15,696 bases of DNA, from positions 1-15,696 of the forward strand of contig JBEKHI010000176.1 of assembly GCA_050012355.1 (NCBI GenBank). Reading direction: 5' to 3'. Shown here one piece after another: positions 1-6,819 of the stretch. Position numbers and translations under genes: made by a program. Origin of the DNA: JBEKHI01 sp050012355 (GTDB taxonomy: Bacteria; Actinomycetota; Actinomycetes; Streptosporangiales; Streptosporangiaceae). The first letter of the stretch is position 1. Every line of letters begins with the position of its first letter. The notes beneath the pieces were generated by a model. It ran no database searches. It was not told the DNA's origin and saw only the letters and a program-made list of their open reading frames with translations.

Positions 1-22
1 CGGCCCCCGCACGGCAGCTGCT

Positions 23-748
23 TCAGTAGCTGAAGGTCTCGCTGAACGTGTAGTAAGGCTCGGGTAGCCGGGGCAGGAGCTGCGGTACCTGCTTGTAGTT
101 GTACTGATGGTAGGTGATCTCTTCGAGGTCCGGTTTCGGCATCTCGCCGCGGCGTTCCCCGTCATCGTCCTGGCCGCCGACACCGAGTCCGGTCGGCGAG
201 CTTTGCGACCCGCCGGGCCATCCGCCGCCGACCGGGAACATGAGGTCGGTGTAGGTGTGCAGATGCCAGATCTTCCATTCGCCATCTTCCCGGGCGAAGT
301 CGACGCCGTAGCGCTCCCAGATCCAGAAGCCGTCCACCTCACCCACCGGTCCGACCCCGCCGACGGCGCCGGGCGTGTACCAGACGCCCTTGGCGGTCTG
401 CCCGTCGCCGGCGATCTCGATGATCTGGGTGGTGAGCGGGTGGATCTGGAACAGTCCGGCCCGCAGGTTGCCCTCGGTCACCGCCACGTCGGGGTGGGCC
501 TTGTGCAGCCATTCCAGCTGTTCCCGCTGCATCTTGACGTTCAGCTCACCGTAGGTCTCCCGCAGCGACTGGACGTAGTAGCCGTGATTCTGCGCGAAGT
601 GCGGATCGCGGTGCTCCTTGACCCAGAGGTCGTCGAGCTCCTCGTTGTGCAGCGACGCGGCGTGATACCACACGTGCTTGGCCATCACGGTCGCGATCTG
701 GTCCTTGTCGTAGAGCTGGTGGACCATCTGCTCGGTGGTCAGTGTCAC
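23..748 (-). CDS. NTF2/SnoaL-like protein of unknown function
   Basis: A 241-residue soluble protein with no signal peptide or membrane segment. Residues of about 10-170 look like an NTF2/SnoaL-type fold: an N-terminal helical stretch (LYDKDQIATVMAKHVWYHA) followed by strands ending in the typical GEWKIWHLHTYTD block near 156-168. Family members are cyclases, isomerases, dehydratases or binding proteins acting on small, often aromatic or polyketide-like molecules; the exact role here is unknown. The C-terminal 70 residues go beyond a usual SnoaL domain: a Gly/Asp-rich linker (about 174-200), then a Tyr-rich tail with EPYYTFSETFSY at the end. The start is GTG at 748, chosen because AAGGAG lies six bases upstream. 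It is the last gene of the transporter block inside the window, 12 bases after the binding-protein gene, so it is probably co-transcribed. Whether more genes follow is outside the window. Confidence 0.8.
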   Translation of the reverse strand: MTLTTEQMVHQLYDKDQIATVMAKHVWYHAASLHNEELDDLWVKEHRDPHFAQNHGYYVQSLRETYGELNVKMQREQLEWLHKAHPDVAVTEGNLRAGLFQIHPLTTQIIEIAGDGQTAKGVWYTPGAVGGVGPVGEVDGFWIWERYGVDFAREDGEWKIWHLHTYTDLMFPVGGGWPGGSQSSPTGLGVGGQDDDGERRGEMPKPDLEEITYHQYNYKQVPQLLPRLPEPYYTFSETFSY

Positions 749-760
749 GAGTTTCTCCTT

Positions 761-2329
761 TCAGGACCCGTACCACGCCTGGGAGGCGTCCGGCGCGAAC
801 GGGTCGGCGACGATGAGCTGGGATCGGTTGGTCGAGGGGACGTTGTGCAGGCCGGCGGCGACCGCCGCGTAGCTGGCGGTGACCGAGACCGGCACGATCC
901 AGGCCAGGTGGTCCAGCTGGCTGGTGACCGTCTGCAGCGCGGTGTCCTGCGTGGCCACGGTCGATCCGGTGGCCGCCGCGGTCAGGTCGGCGTTCAGCGC
1001 CGAGTCGGTGGCGCCCCACAGGTTCTCGGTCTGTCCGGGGAGCATCGCGCTCTTCAGCGTGGTGTAGATGGACTGCGCCGGGGTGGTGAGCACCAGGGCG
1101 GTGTAGTTCTTGGTCTCCGCCGCGGCGGCGAACTGCGGGAACCCGCCGGTGTTGTCGGTGATGGACGCGGTGATCCCGATCGCCTTGAGCGCGACGGCGA
1201 TCGCCTCGGCGAAGGTGGGCGTGGTCCCGAGGCCGGTGAGCACCGACAGGCTGAAGCCGCTGGCGTACCCGGCCGACGCCATCAGCTGCTTCGCCTTGGC
1301 GACGTCGTACGGATACAGCCCGACATCGGCGGGATCGTAACCCGCGAACCCGGCCTGACTGTTGCTGCTGGTCGCGGTGCCCGCCCCGGCGAAGACCGCG
1401 GACAAGATCTCCGACCGTGGCATCGCGTACTCGATCGCCTGGCGGACCTCGGGGTTGGCCAGCGGCCCGCTGGTGGTCTTCTCCAGGATCAGGTCGTCCG
1501 CGTCACCGGCGGGCTGAGTGACGATCTCCATCCCGGCCGAGCGGGCCGTGCTCATTTGCGCCGCCGCCAGATTGACGTCTACCAGCACCTGGCCCGACTG
1601 CGCGGCGGCGAGCTCAGAAGAGTTGCTGGTGATCGGCTCGATGACCACCTTGCTGTACCTGATGGCCGCCTGGTTGAAGTAGTACTTGTCCGGCAGGTAG
1701 ACCTGATTGCCGCCGCTGACCGACTCGGCCGCGTCGAACACATAGGGTCCGACCCCGTCGGTGTAGGTCGAGAGGGCCTTCGTATCGGCGAGACCATGCG
1801 GCCCGACGATCATGCCGAACCCCACGGCGGGCGTCAGCGACCAGGCCGCGAACGCGTACGGCACCGACGATGAGTAGTGCAGCTCCACCTGGTCCGGTCC
1901 AGAGACCGTCACCGAGGAGACCGGTCCGGTGATGGGGCTGCCCTTGTTAGCCGCCAGGTACCGGTTCAGCGACGCGGCCACGGCGGCCGGCGTCATGGCC
2001 GACCCGTCGGAGAAGCGCACGCCCTTGCGCAGGGTCAGCTGGAAGGTCGTGTTCCCGCTGCCGACATACCCCCACGAGGTAGCCAGGTCGGGTTCGTACC
2101 CGCCATCCGGTGCCTGGTAGATGAGCGAGTCATACGCGGGGAAGTCGTACAACGGGCTGGCCGAGGTGGCCGGGTCCTGTGTCTGCGTCGCGGAGCTGAA
2201 CGCGATCGTCAGTGTCCCCGATCGCCCCGTTCCCGCCGAATCGGACGCGGCCCCGGACGAGCATCCGGCGGATAGCAACGCGATGACGAGCCCGGCGCCG
2301 ATCAGGCGCCATCTTCGGTACGGACGCAT
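761..2329 (-). CDS. ABC transporter substrate-binding lipoprotein, family 5 (peptide/nickel type)
   Basis: A 522-residue extracytoplasmic solute-binding protein of the SBP_bac_5 (DppA/OppA/NikA) family. The N-terminus is a lipoprotein signal: positively charged start (MRPYRRWR), hydrophobic core and lipobox LSAGC with the lipidated Cys at 23. A Ser/Gly-rich linker follows. Family features include DPATS near 52, the YDSLIY block, EPDLATSW and the LRKGVRFSDG motif at about 100-109. The length is usual for the family. The ATG start at 2329 has an AGGGAGGG ribosome site just upstream and overlaps the end of the upstream ATPase gene by 28 bases. The protein would capture the cargo outside the membrane for the permease pair encoded upstream. 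Family 5 proteins bind di/oligopeptides, nickel chelates, oligosaccharides, opines and others, so the substrate is not predicted. Confidence 0.92.
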   Translation of the reverse strand: MRPYRRWRLIGAGLVIALLSAGCSSGAASDSAGTGRSGTLTIAFSSATQTQDPATSASPLYDFPAYDSLIYQAPDGGYEPDLATSWGYVGSGNTTFQLTLRKGVRFSDGSAMTPAAVAASLNRYLAANKGSPITGPVSSVTVSGPDQVELHYSSSVPYAFAAWSLTPAVGFGMIVGPHGLADTKALSTYTDGVGPYVFDAAESVSGGNQVYLPDKYYFNQAAIRYSKVVIEPITSNSSELAAAQSGQVLVDVNLAAAQMSTARSAGMEIVTQPAGDADDLILEKTTSGPLANPEVRQAIEYAMPRSEILSAVFAGAGTATSSNSQAGFAGYDPADVGLYPYDVAKAKQLMASAGYASGFSLSVLTGLGTTPTFAEAIAVALKAIGITASITDNTGGFPQFAAAAETKNYTALVLTTPAQSIYTTLKSAMLPGQTENLWGATDSALNADLTAAATGSTVATQDTALQTVTSQLDHLAWIVPVSVTASYAAVAAGLHNVPSTNRSQLIVADPFAPDASQAWYGS

Positions 2330-3249
2330 TTTCCCTCCCTGGGATAGAGATGACAGGCGACTCCGTCGGTGAGCGCGGGCACCTGGGCCCGGCAGATGCC
2401 GGTGACGTGCGGGCAGCGGTCCGCGAACGGGCAGCCAGCGTCCGGCGGCGCGAACCGCGGCGCGGGCAAGGCGGCGGGCAGCGCGTGCTGACCGCTGAGC
2501 GCCGCCTCCACCGTGGGCGCGGACGCGACCAGGGCCTGGGTGTACGGGTGCCGGGGAGCGGTTGCCACCGCGTTCGCCGGACCCTCCTCCAGCACCCGCC
2601 CTCGGTACAGCACCAGGATCCGGTCGGACATGAACCGGACCACGTCCAGGTCGTGGCCGATGAACAGGTAGCTCAGCGACTGCCCGTCCCGCAGCGAGCG
2701 GAGCAGGTTCAGCACCTGCGCCTGAACCGACACGTCGAGGGCGGAGACCGGCTCGTCGCAGATCACCAGCTTCGGCTTGGCCATCAGCGCCCGGGCGATC
2801 GCCAGCCGCTGCCGCTGACCACCGGAAAACCGCCCCGGGTACTCCGCCGCCGCCGACTCGGGCAGGCCGACTTCCGCGAGCAGTTCGGCCAGCCGCTCCC
2901 GGGCGGCGGCCCGCGGAGTCCTGGGCGGGAGCGCCTCCAGCAGCGAGGCGCCGACCGTGACGGCGGGATTCAGCGAGCCGTAAGGATCCTGGAAGACCAC
3001 CTGGAGCCCGCGGCGAAGCTTCCGTGACGCCCGGGTGATGTCCCGGCCGCCGAACACGATGGTCCCGCTCCGCACCGGGGCCAGGCCCAGGATGGCGCGG
3101 CCGATCGTGGTCTTGCCCGACCCGGACTCGCCGACCAGCCCGACCACTTCGCCCGGTGCGATCGTGAACGACACCCCGGACACGGCGAGGTTCCCGCGAT
3201 AGGAGACGCGCAGGTCCTCGACGGTGAGCAACGGTTCAGTGGCGGACAC
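2302..3249 (-). CDS. ABC transporter ATP-binding protein, DppF/OppF type
   Basis: A 315-residue cytoplasmic ATPase that powers the importer with the ATPase half of the upstream fusion protein. Seen directly: Walker A GESGSGKTT at 40-48, Q-loop Gln 87, signature FSGGQ at 141-145, Walker B LVICDEP at 161-167 with D165 and E166, and the switch His 199. The C-terminal part (about 230-302) is the oligopeptide-type extension, including HPYTQAL and four cysteines (273, 279, 286, 299) in the pattern CPFADRC...C...C. From memory, a similar cysteine set carries an iron-sulfur cluster in mycobacterial OppD. Start is GTG at 3249 with GGGAGGGG upstream. The gene overlaps the preceding gene by 14 bases and the following one by 28, so translation is likely coupled. 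Confidence 0.93.
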   Translation of the reverse strand: MSATEPLLTVEDLRVSYRGNLAVSGVSFTIAPGEVVGLVGESGSGKTTIGRAILGLAPVRSGTIVFGGRDITRASRKLRRGLQVVFQDPYGSLNPAVTVGASLLEALPPRTPRAAARERLAELLAEVGLPESAAAEYPGRFSGGQRQRLAIARALMAKPKLVICDEPVSALDVSVQAQVLNLLRSLRDGQSLSYLFIGHDLDVVRFMSDRILVLYRGRVLEEGPANAVATAPRHPYTQALVASAPTVEAALSGQHALPAALPAPRFAPPDAGCPFADRCPHVTGICRAQVPALTDGVACHLYPREGKCVRTEDGA

Positions 3250-5119
3250 GGCTGCCCCTCCCGGCGAGTAGGCATCGGCTCTCCCGCTGGTCGCCGGTCG
3301 GCTCGAGCGGTATGGCGCTCGCTCGGCAGTCGGTCGTCGCGTACCCGCAGCGGGCGGCGAAACGGCACCCGTCCGGCCAGTCCTCCGGGCTTGGGACGGT
3401 CCCCGGTATCACCGGCAGCAGGCCGGCTCCAGCGGGTACGGCGTCCAGCCGGCAGGCCAGCAGCGCCTCCGTGTACGGGTGGGCGGGGGAGTGCACCAGG
3501 TCGGTCAGCGGCGCCGTCTCGGCTACCTGGCCCGCGTACATCACGATGGTCCGGTCACACACCTGCGCGACCACCGCCCAGTCGTGACTGACCAGCAGGA
3601 TCGCCATGCCGGTCCGTTCCCGCAGGTCGCGCAGCAGCGCGAGGATCCCGGCCTGCACGGTGACATCGAGCGCGGTGGTGGGCTCGTCGGCGATCAGCAG
3701 CCGCGGCCGCCCGGCCAGCGCCCGGGCGATGCACACCCGCTGCGCCATCCCGCCCGACAGCTCGTGCGGATAGAGCCGGGCCACCCGGTCAGGATCGGGC
3801 AGCCCCACCAGCTCCAGCAGCTCACGCACCCGGTCGCCGGTCAGCTTCTCGTGCGCCCGGACCGCCTCGGCCAGCTGAGCGCCGACCCGGAAGCTCGGAT
3901 CGAGCGCGCTCATCGGCTCCTGCCCGATGTACCCGATGGCCGAGCCGCGGAACCGGCGCAGCGCCGCACCAGACAGCGCCAGCACGTCCTGCCCGTCGAA
4001 GGTGACCGATCCGGCGGTGACCGTCCCGCCGCTGGCCAGCAACCGCAACAGCGCCCGGGCGACGGAGGTCTTGCCGCACCCCGATTCACCGACCAGCGCC
4101 ACCGCCTCTCCGGCGGCGATGTCGAACGACACGTCGTCCACGACAACGGTCCGGCCCGCGCCCCGCTGGAAGGCCACCGTCAGGCCGCGCACGGTGACCA
4201 GGGGACCGGCCGTACGCCGTTTTGATATCGGTTCATAACGACGGTTGCTTTGTCTCGCCGCGCCTCGGGGTCGGCGCGGCGGGGCGGGGACCTCGCCCGT
4301 CCATGCCTCGACCGTCGCGTCGCGCACCGCGTCGCCGAGCAGGCCGAGGCTGAGCACGGTAAGGGCGGTGACCACGCCCGCGGCGATCAGCGGCCACGGG
4401 GAACGGTCCAGCACATCCTGAGCGTCGGAGATCATGTTGCCCCAGGTCGGGTTCGGTGGCTGCGGGCCGTATCCCAGGTATCCGAGCCCGGCCAGCATCA
4501 CCACGCCGCCCGCCGACAGCAGCGTCAGCTGGACCAGCACCGTGCCGCGGATGCGGGGCACGACGTGCCGGCGGATGATGTACCAGTGCGAGCGCCCGGC
4601 GACCAGCGCGGCGTCGATGAACGGCTCCCCGCGGACCGAGATCGTCGCCGACCTGATGAACCGGATCAGCGGCGGCGCGGTGAACAGCCCGAGGAAGATC
4701 AGCGCGACCCAGAACTCGCTGGCGAACACCGACAGCACGATCAGCAGCACGACCAGGGTGGGGACCGACAACCCGAGATCGGCCAGCCACATGATGACCC
4801 GGTCGGTCCAGCCGCCGCGGTAGCCGGAGATCAGCCCGAGCGGGACCCCGACCGCGATGGTGACGGCGACCGCTTCGAGCGTGTAGGCCAGCGTCGGGCG
4901 CGCACCCCAGATCAGCCGGGACAGGGTGTCCCGGCCGAGCGCGTCGGTGCCGAGCCAGTGCTGCGCGGACGGGCCCGCGAGCGGCCGCAGCAGGTCGGCC
5001 TGGTTCGGGCCATACGGCGCGACCCACGGAGCGAAGACCGCGGCCGCGACCACCACGGTCACCACGACGAGTCCGGCGACCCCCAGCGGCTTGCGGCGCA
5101 GCCGCCGCCAGAAGCTCAC
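3236..5119 (-). CDS. Fused ABC transporter permease (DppC type) and ATP-binding protein (DppD type)
   Basis: One 627-residue polypeptide holds two importer parts that are usually separate genes. Residues 1-275 are a DppC-like permease: a first membrane helix at about 11-32, the conserved WLGTDALGRD block (55-64), further hydrophobic segments, and the ATPase-coupling EAA loop around 169-190 (AALVAGRSHWYIIRRHVVP). A basic linker at about 280-304 leads into a full ATPase: Walker A GESGCGKT at 344-351, Gln 400, signature LSGGM at 454-458, Walker B LLIADEP at 474-480, switch His 512, and a C-terminal four-cysteine set (585, 591, 598, 616). All catalytic motifs are intact and no stop or frame change separates the halves, so this is a true fusion. 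Such fusions are known in actinobacteria. The GTG start at 5119 overlaps the upstream permease stop by four bases (GTGA). Confidence 0.93.
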   Translation of the reverse strand: MSFWRRLRRKPLGVAGLVVVTVVVAAAVFAPWVAPYGPNQADLLRPLAGPSAQHWLGTDALGRDTLSRLIWGARPTLAYTLEAVAVTIAVGVPLGLISGYRGGWTDRVIMWLADLGLSVPTLVVLLIVLSVFASEFWVALIFLGLFTAPPLIRFIRSATISVRGEPFIDAALVAGRSHWYIIRRHVVPRIRGTVLVQLTLLSAGGVVMLAGLGYLGYGPQPPNPTWGNMISDAQDVLDRSPWPLIAAGVVTALTVLSLGLLGDAVRDATVEAWTGEVPAPPRRPRGAARQSNRRYEPISKRRTAGPLVTVRGLTVAFQRGAGRTVVVDDVSFDIAAGEAVALVGESGCGKTSVARALLRLLASGGTVTAGSVTFDGQDVLALSGAALRRFRGSAIGYIGQEPMSALDPSFRVGAQLAEAVRAHEKLTGDRVRELLELVGLPDPDRVARLYPHELSGGMAQRVCIARALAGRPRLLIADEPTTALDVTVQAGILALLRDLRERTGMAILLVSHDWAVVAQVCDRTIVMYAGQVAETAPLTDLVHSPAHPYTEALLACRLDAVPAGAGLLPVIPGTVPSPEDWPDGCRFAARCGYATTDCRASAIPLEPTGDQRESRCLLAGRGSRVRH

Positions 5120-6057
5120 GAGATCCTCGCCTTCGGGTTCACCCAGCCGTAGGCGAGGTCGGTGAGCAGGTTGGCGGCCACGACCACCAGGCAGTAGACG
5201 AGCGCGACGCCCTGGATCACCGCGAGATCGTGATCCTGGGTGGCGGCCTGAGCGGCACTTCCGATCCCTGGCATCGAGAACACGCTCTCGACGAAGATCG
5301 TGCCGGATGTCAGGCCGATGAACAGCATCCCGACGAAGGTGAGCACCGGGATGGCGGCGTTACGCAGCGCGTGGATCCAGATGATCCGCCACTCCTTGAC
5401 GCCGGCCGCGCGGAGCATGACGACGTAGTCGCGGCTCATCGCGTCGCGGACGCCGTCCCTGGTCTGCTTCGCGATGCCCGTGAACGCCGGCACCGACAGC
5501 GCCACCACCGGCAGTACCAGCGACCGGGCCCAGCCGGCCGGTGAGGCGGTGAAGCTCACGAATCCGACCGCCGGGAACCAGCGCAGCTTCACCGCGAAGA
5601 TCTCGATGAGGATGAGCCCGAGCCAGAAGTTCGGGATCGCCAGCCCGGCCATCTGCAGGATCTCGGTGACCCGGCCCGCGGGCCCGGAACGTACCGCGCT
5701 GATCACGCCGAGGGCGACGCCGCCGGCCGTGCCGATCAGCGTCCCGCCGATCACCAGCGACAGCGTGACCGGCAGCCGGGCGGCGATGATCGAGGTCACC
5801 GGCTGGTAGCTCAGGAACGAGGTACCGAGGTTCCCGTGCAGCGCGCCGTCCAGCCAGTGCCAGTACTGCACCCAGACCGGGAGGTCGAACCCCATCTGCT
5901 TGTCCAGCGCCGCCGCTGCCTGCGGCGTGGCGCTGGTACCGAGGATGGTGTAGGCGGGGTCGCCGGGGACCAGGGCGGCGAGCACGAACGTGAGGGCGGA
6001 AACTCCGAAGACGAGCGGGACGGCCAGCAGCAGCCGCCGTACGATCACCCGCCGCAC
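5116..6057 (-). CDS. ABC transporter permease, DppB type
   Basis: A 313-residue integral membrane protein that pairs with the permease half of the downstream fusion to form the channel. It opens with the typical DppB N-terminus, RRVIVRRLLLAVPLVFGVS, followed by the family motif LVPGDPA (29-35), further hydrophobic segments, and the EAA coupling loop at about 210-238 (DYVVMLRAAGVKEWRIIWIH). The chosen start is GTG at 6057, which has AGGAG seven bases upstream and gives the usual family length. The reading frame stays open upstream to 6351, but that extension is a Thr/Ser-rich low-complexity stretch produced by a tandem repeat and then non-family sequence, so it is treated as untranslated leader. 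This is the first gene of the leftward operon. Confidence 0.9.
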   Translation of the reverse strand: MRRVIVRRLLLAVPLVFGVSALTFVLAALVPGDPAYTILGTSATPQAAAALDKQMGFDLPVWVQYWHWLDGALHGNLGTSFLSYQPVTSIIAARLPVTLSLVIGGTLIGTAGGVALGVISAVRSGPAGRVTEILQMAGLAIPNFWLGLILIEIFAVKLRWFPAVGFVSFTASPAGWARSLVLPVVALSVPAFTGIAKQTRDGVRDAMSRDYVVMLRAAGVKEWRIIWIHALRNAAIPVLTFVGMLFIGLTSGTIFVESVFSMPGIGSAAQAATQDHDLAVIQGVALVYCLVVVAANLLTDLAYGWVNPKARIS

Positions 6058-6078
6058 CGGCGGGCTCCTCGCGCTCGT

Positions 6079-6154
6079 GGTGCTAGTGGTGTTTTTGGTG
6101 CCTGTGGTGCTCGTGCTGCTGGTGCCTGTGGTGCTCGTGTTGCGGTGCCTGTGG
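6079..6154 (-). repeat. Imperfect 24-base tandem repeat in the permease leader
   Basis: Two near-identical units sit head to tail at 6097-6120 and 6121-6143, both beginning GGTGCCTGTGGTGCTCGT (plus strand). A third partial copy, GGTGCCTGTGG, lies at 6144-6154 and a degenerate copy at 6079-6096. In the leftward mRNA the repeat reads as a CA-rich, G-poor stretch ending about 20 bases before the permease start. Confidence 0.85.
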
Positions 6155-6181
6155 ATGCCACGTTGCCTCCCAAGCTGGATA

Positions 6182-6210
6182 GTGCTTGTCGAGCACGGTA
6201 CGCATACCGG
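6182..6210. repeat. Two adjacent small inverted repeats
   Basis: GTGCT-TGTCG-AGCAC at 6182-6196 is a perfect 5-base-arm palindrome. Directly next to it CGGTA-CGCA-TACCG (6196-6210) has 5-base arms. Both lie 125-153 bases upstream of the permease start and could be operators or small leader hairpins. The function is inferred only. Confidence 0.5.
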
Positions 6211-6213
6211 CAA

Positions 6214-6243
6214 ATTGGACGCAATACGCCAACTGCATCCAAT
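6214..6243 (-). repeat. Inverted repeat ATTGGACGCA / TGCATCCAAT
   Basis: Ten-base arms at 6214-6223 and 6234-6243 with a 10-base loop. The single non-complementary pair (6220/6237) becomes a G-U wobble only in the minus-strand RNA, so the stem is complete as part of a leftward transcript. It could be a leader hairpin of the transporter operon or a regulator site. Confidence 0.55.
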
Positions 6244-6263
6244 AGCTGTCATGCGAGATAGTG

Positions 6264-6342
6264 ATGCCCGGCTGCCCAGGCTGCCCGGCCGCCCCTGCCG
6301 GTCGCTGCCGCCCCGTCCCGCCGGAATTCGCGAACCGGGCAT
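6264..6342. repeat. Spaced inverted repeat ATGCCCGG / CCGGGCAT
   Basis: Perfect 8-base arms at 6264-6271 and 6335-6342 enclose 63 bases that include the direct repeat GGCTGCCC twice. The arms are short and GC-rich, so chance is possible. Confidence 0.35.
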
Positions 6343-6374
6343 GCGTGTCATTTCGCCTCGCCACGATGCTCGGC

Positions 6375-6436
6375 GATTGTGGTGGGTGCTGCATTATCGA
6401 GACTCTTTTCTGGGTAGTGCAGCACCCACCATGATC
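6375..6436 (+). repeat. 62-base near-perfect hairpin
   Basis: Arms at 6375-6402 and 6409-6436 pair at 27 of 28 positions around a 6-base loop (CTCTTT). The core GGTGGGTGCTGCA (6381-6393) and TGCAGCACCCACC (6418-6430) is perfect over 13 bases. The one unpaired position is G6399/G6412. All four non-Watson-Crick pairs (6378/6433, 6379/6432, 6394/6417, 6397/6414) are G-U wobbles in plus-strand RNA and would be A/C mismatches on the other strand. Possible identities are a structured small RNA, or a palindromic repeat (REP or MITE-like). There is no U-tract and no gene end nearby, so a terminator is unlikely. Confidence 0.85.
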
Positions 6437-6486
6437 CCTCGGACCTAGGAACGGTAGCTGTGGTCGGCGCAATCGGGCGATATCCT

Positions 6487-6501
6487 GCCAAATCGGTTGG
6501 C
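6487..6501. repeat. Small inverted repeat GCCAA-ATCGG-TTGGC
   Basis: Five-base perfect arms with a 5-base spacer, in a tract otherwise without features. It has operator-like geometry but no supporting context. Confidence 0.3.
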
Positions 6502-6544
6502 CGTGGCGACAGGCCGGGCACTGTGTTGTCCTGGAAGCCCTGGG

Positions 6545-6595
6545 CTGTCCCATGAACATGGACAGTTCGGGGGTCATAGACACGTGAACTGTCCA
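6545..6595. repeat. Cluster of GGACAG/CTGTCC half-sites with a 10-base-arm palindrome
   Basis: TGGACAGTTC (6559-6568) and GAACTGTCCA (6586-6595) form a perfect inverted repeat with a 17-base spacer. A further CTGTCC lies at 6545-6550, itself inverted relative to the first GGACAG around CATGAACATG. Three half-sites in 50 bases suggest either a regulator-binding region or the worn end of a mobile element, many of which carry repeated GGACAG-type motifs. Confidence 0.6.
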
Positions 6596-6760
6596 CCATC
6601 ATGAAAACGCCCGCCTCGAACCTCGCAAATGGGACATTATCGGGCGGGGGTGTTGGCGCGATATGCCCGGGGCGGTCGACGTTCGGGGGCTCGGCTCGCT
6701 GGCGGGGTGGGTGGTCCCGCGCGTCGTCGCGACCTATAACGATTCAGTCTCGACGCTTAA

Positions 6761-6774
6761 GTGCCAATTGACAC
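6761..6774. promoter_or_regulatory. Operator-like palindrome over the -35 region
   Basis: GTGCCAATTGACAC is symmetric (GTG-n-CAATTG-n-CAC) except for one base pair. It overlaps the -35 hexamer of the predicted rhamnose-operon promoter, where a repressor or activator could act. The binding protein is not known. Confidence 0.4.
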
Positions 6775-6797
6775 CTTTCGCAGGCCAGGCTGAGACT
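6768..6797 (+). promoter_or_regulatory. Predicted sigma70-type promoter of the rhamnose operon
   Basis: A consensus -35, TTGACA, at 6768-6773 is followed after 18 bases by a weak -10, GAGACT, at 6792-6797. Transcription would begin near 6803-6806, about 50 bases before the first start codon. The -35 match is strong and the -10 poor, which fits a promoter that needs regulation. Confidence 0.45.
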
Positions 6798-6807
6798 ACA
6801 GGGAGCT

Positions 6808-6819
6808 TGAAACGTTCCA
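6808..6819. promoter_or_regulatory. LacI-type operator candidate
   Basis: TGAAACGTTCCA has the central CG and flanking A/T symmetry of LacI-family operators; five of six symmetric pairs match. It sits just downstream of the predicted transcription start, a normal position for repression. No LacI gene is in the window, so the cognate regulator would be elsewhere. Confidence 0.45.

Noticed and set aside
107..1873. Long open frame on the plus strand
   Set aside because: It lies opposite the NTF2-like and binding-protein genes; its Arg/Gly/Val-rich translation has no domain, and the minus-strand genes have clear family motifs and ribosome sites.
6079..6154. Possible CRISPR array
   Set aside because: The units abut without spacers, and no cas genes are present.
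6058..6351. N-terminal extension of the DppB-type permease
   Set aside because: The open frame continues, but the family start and a good ribosome site are at 6057, and the extension is repeat-derived low complexity plus unrelated sequence.
5990..6448. Plus-strand open frame with repeated Val/Leu segments resembling a membrane protein
   Set aside because: The hydrophobic run is the GTG/CTG tandem repeat read in one frame, and the frame starts inside the permease gene on the other strand.
6348..6602. 84-residue minus-strand open frame in the divergent region
   Set aside because: Part of it is only the translation of the hairpin arm (a similar WWVLHY string appears on the plus strand for the same reason); no ribosome site or domain is visible.
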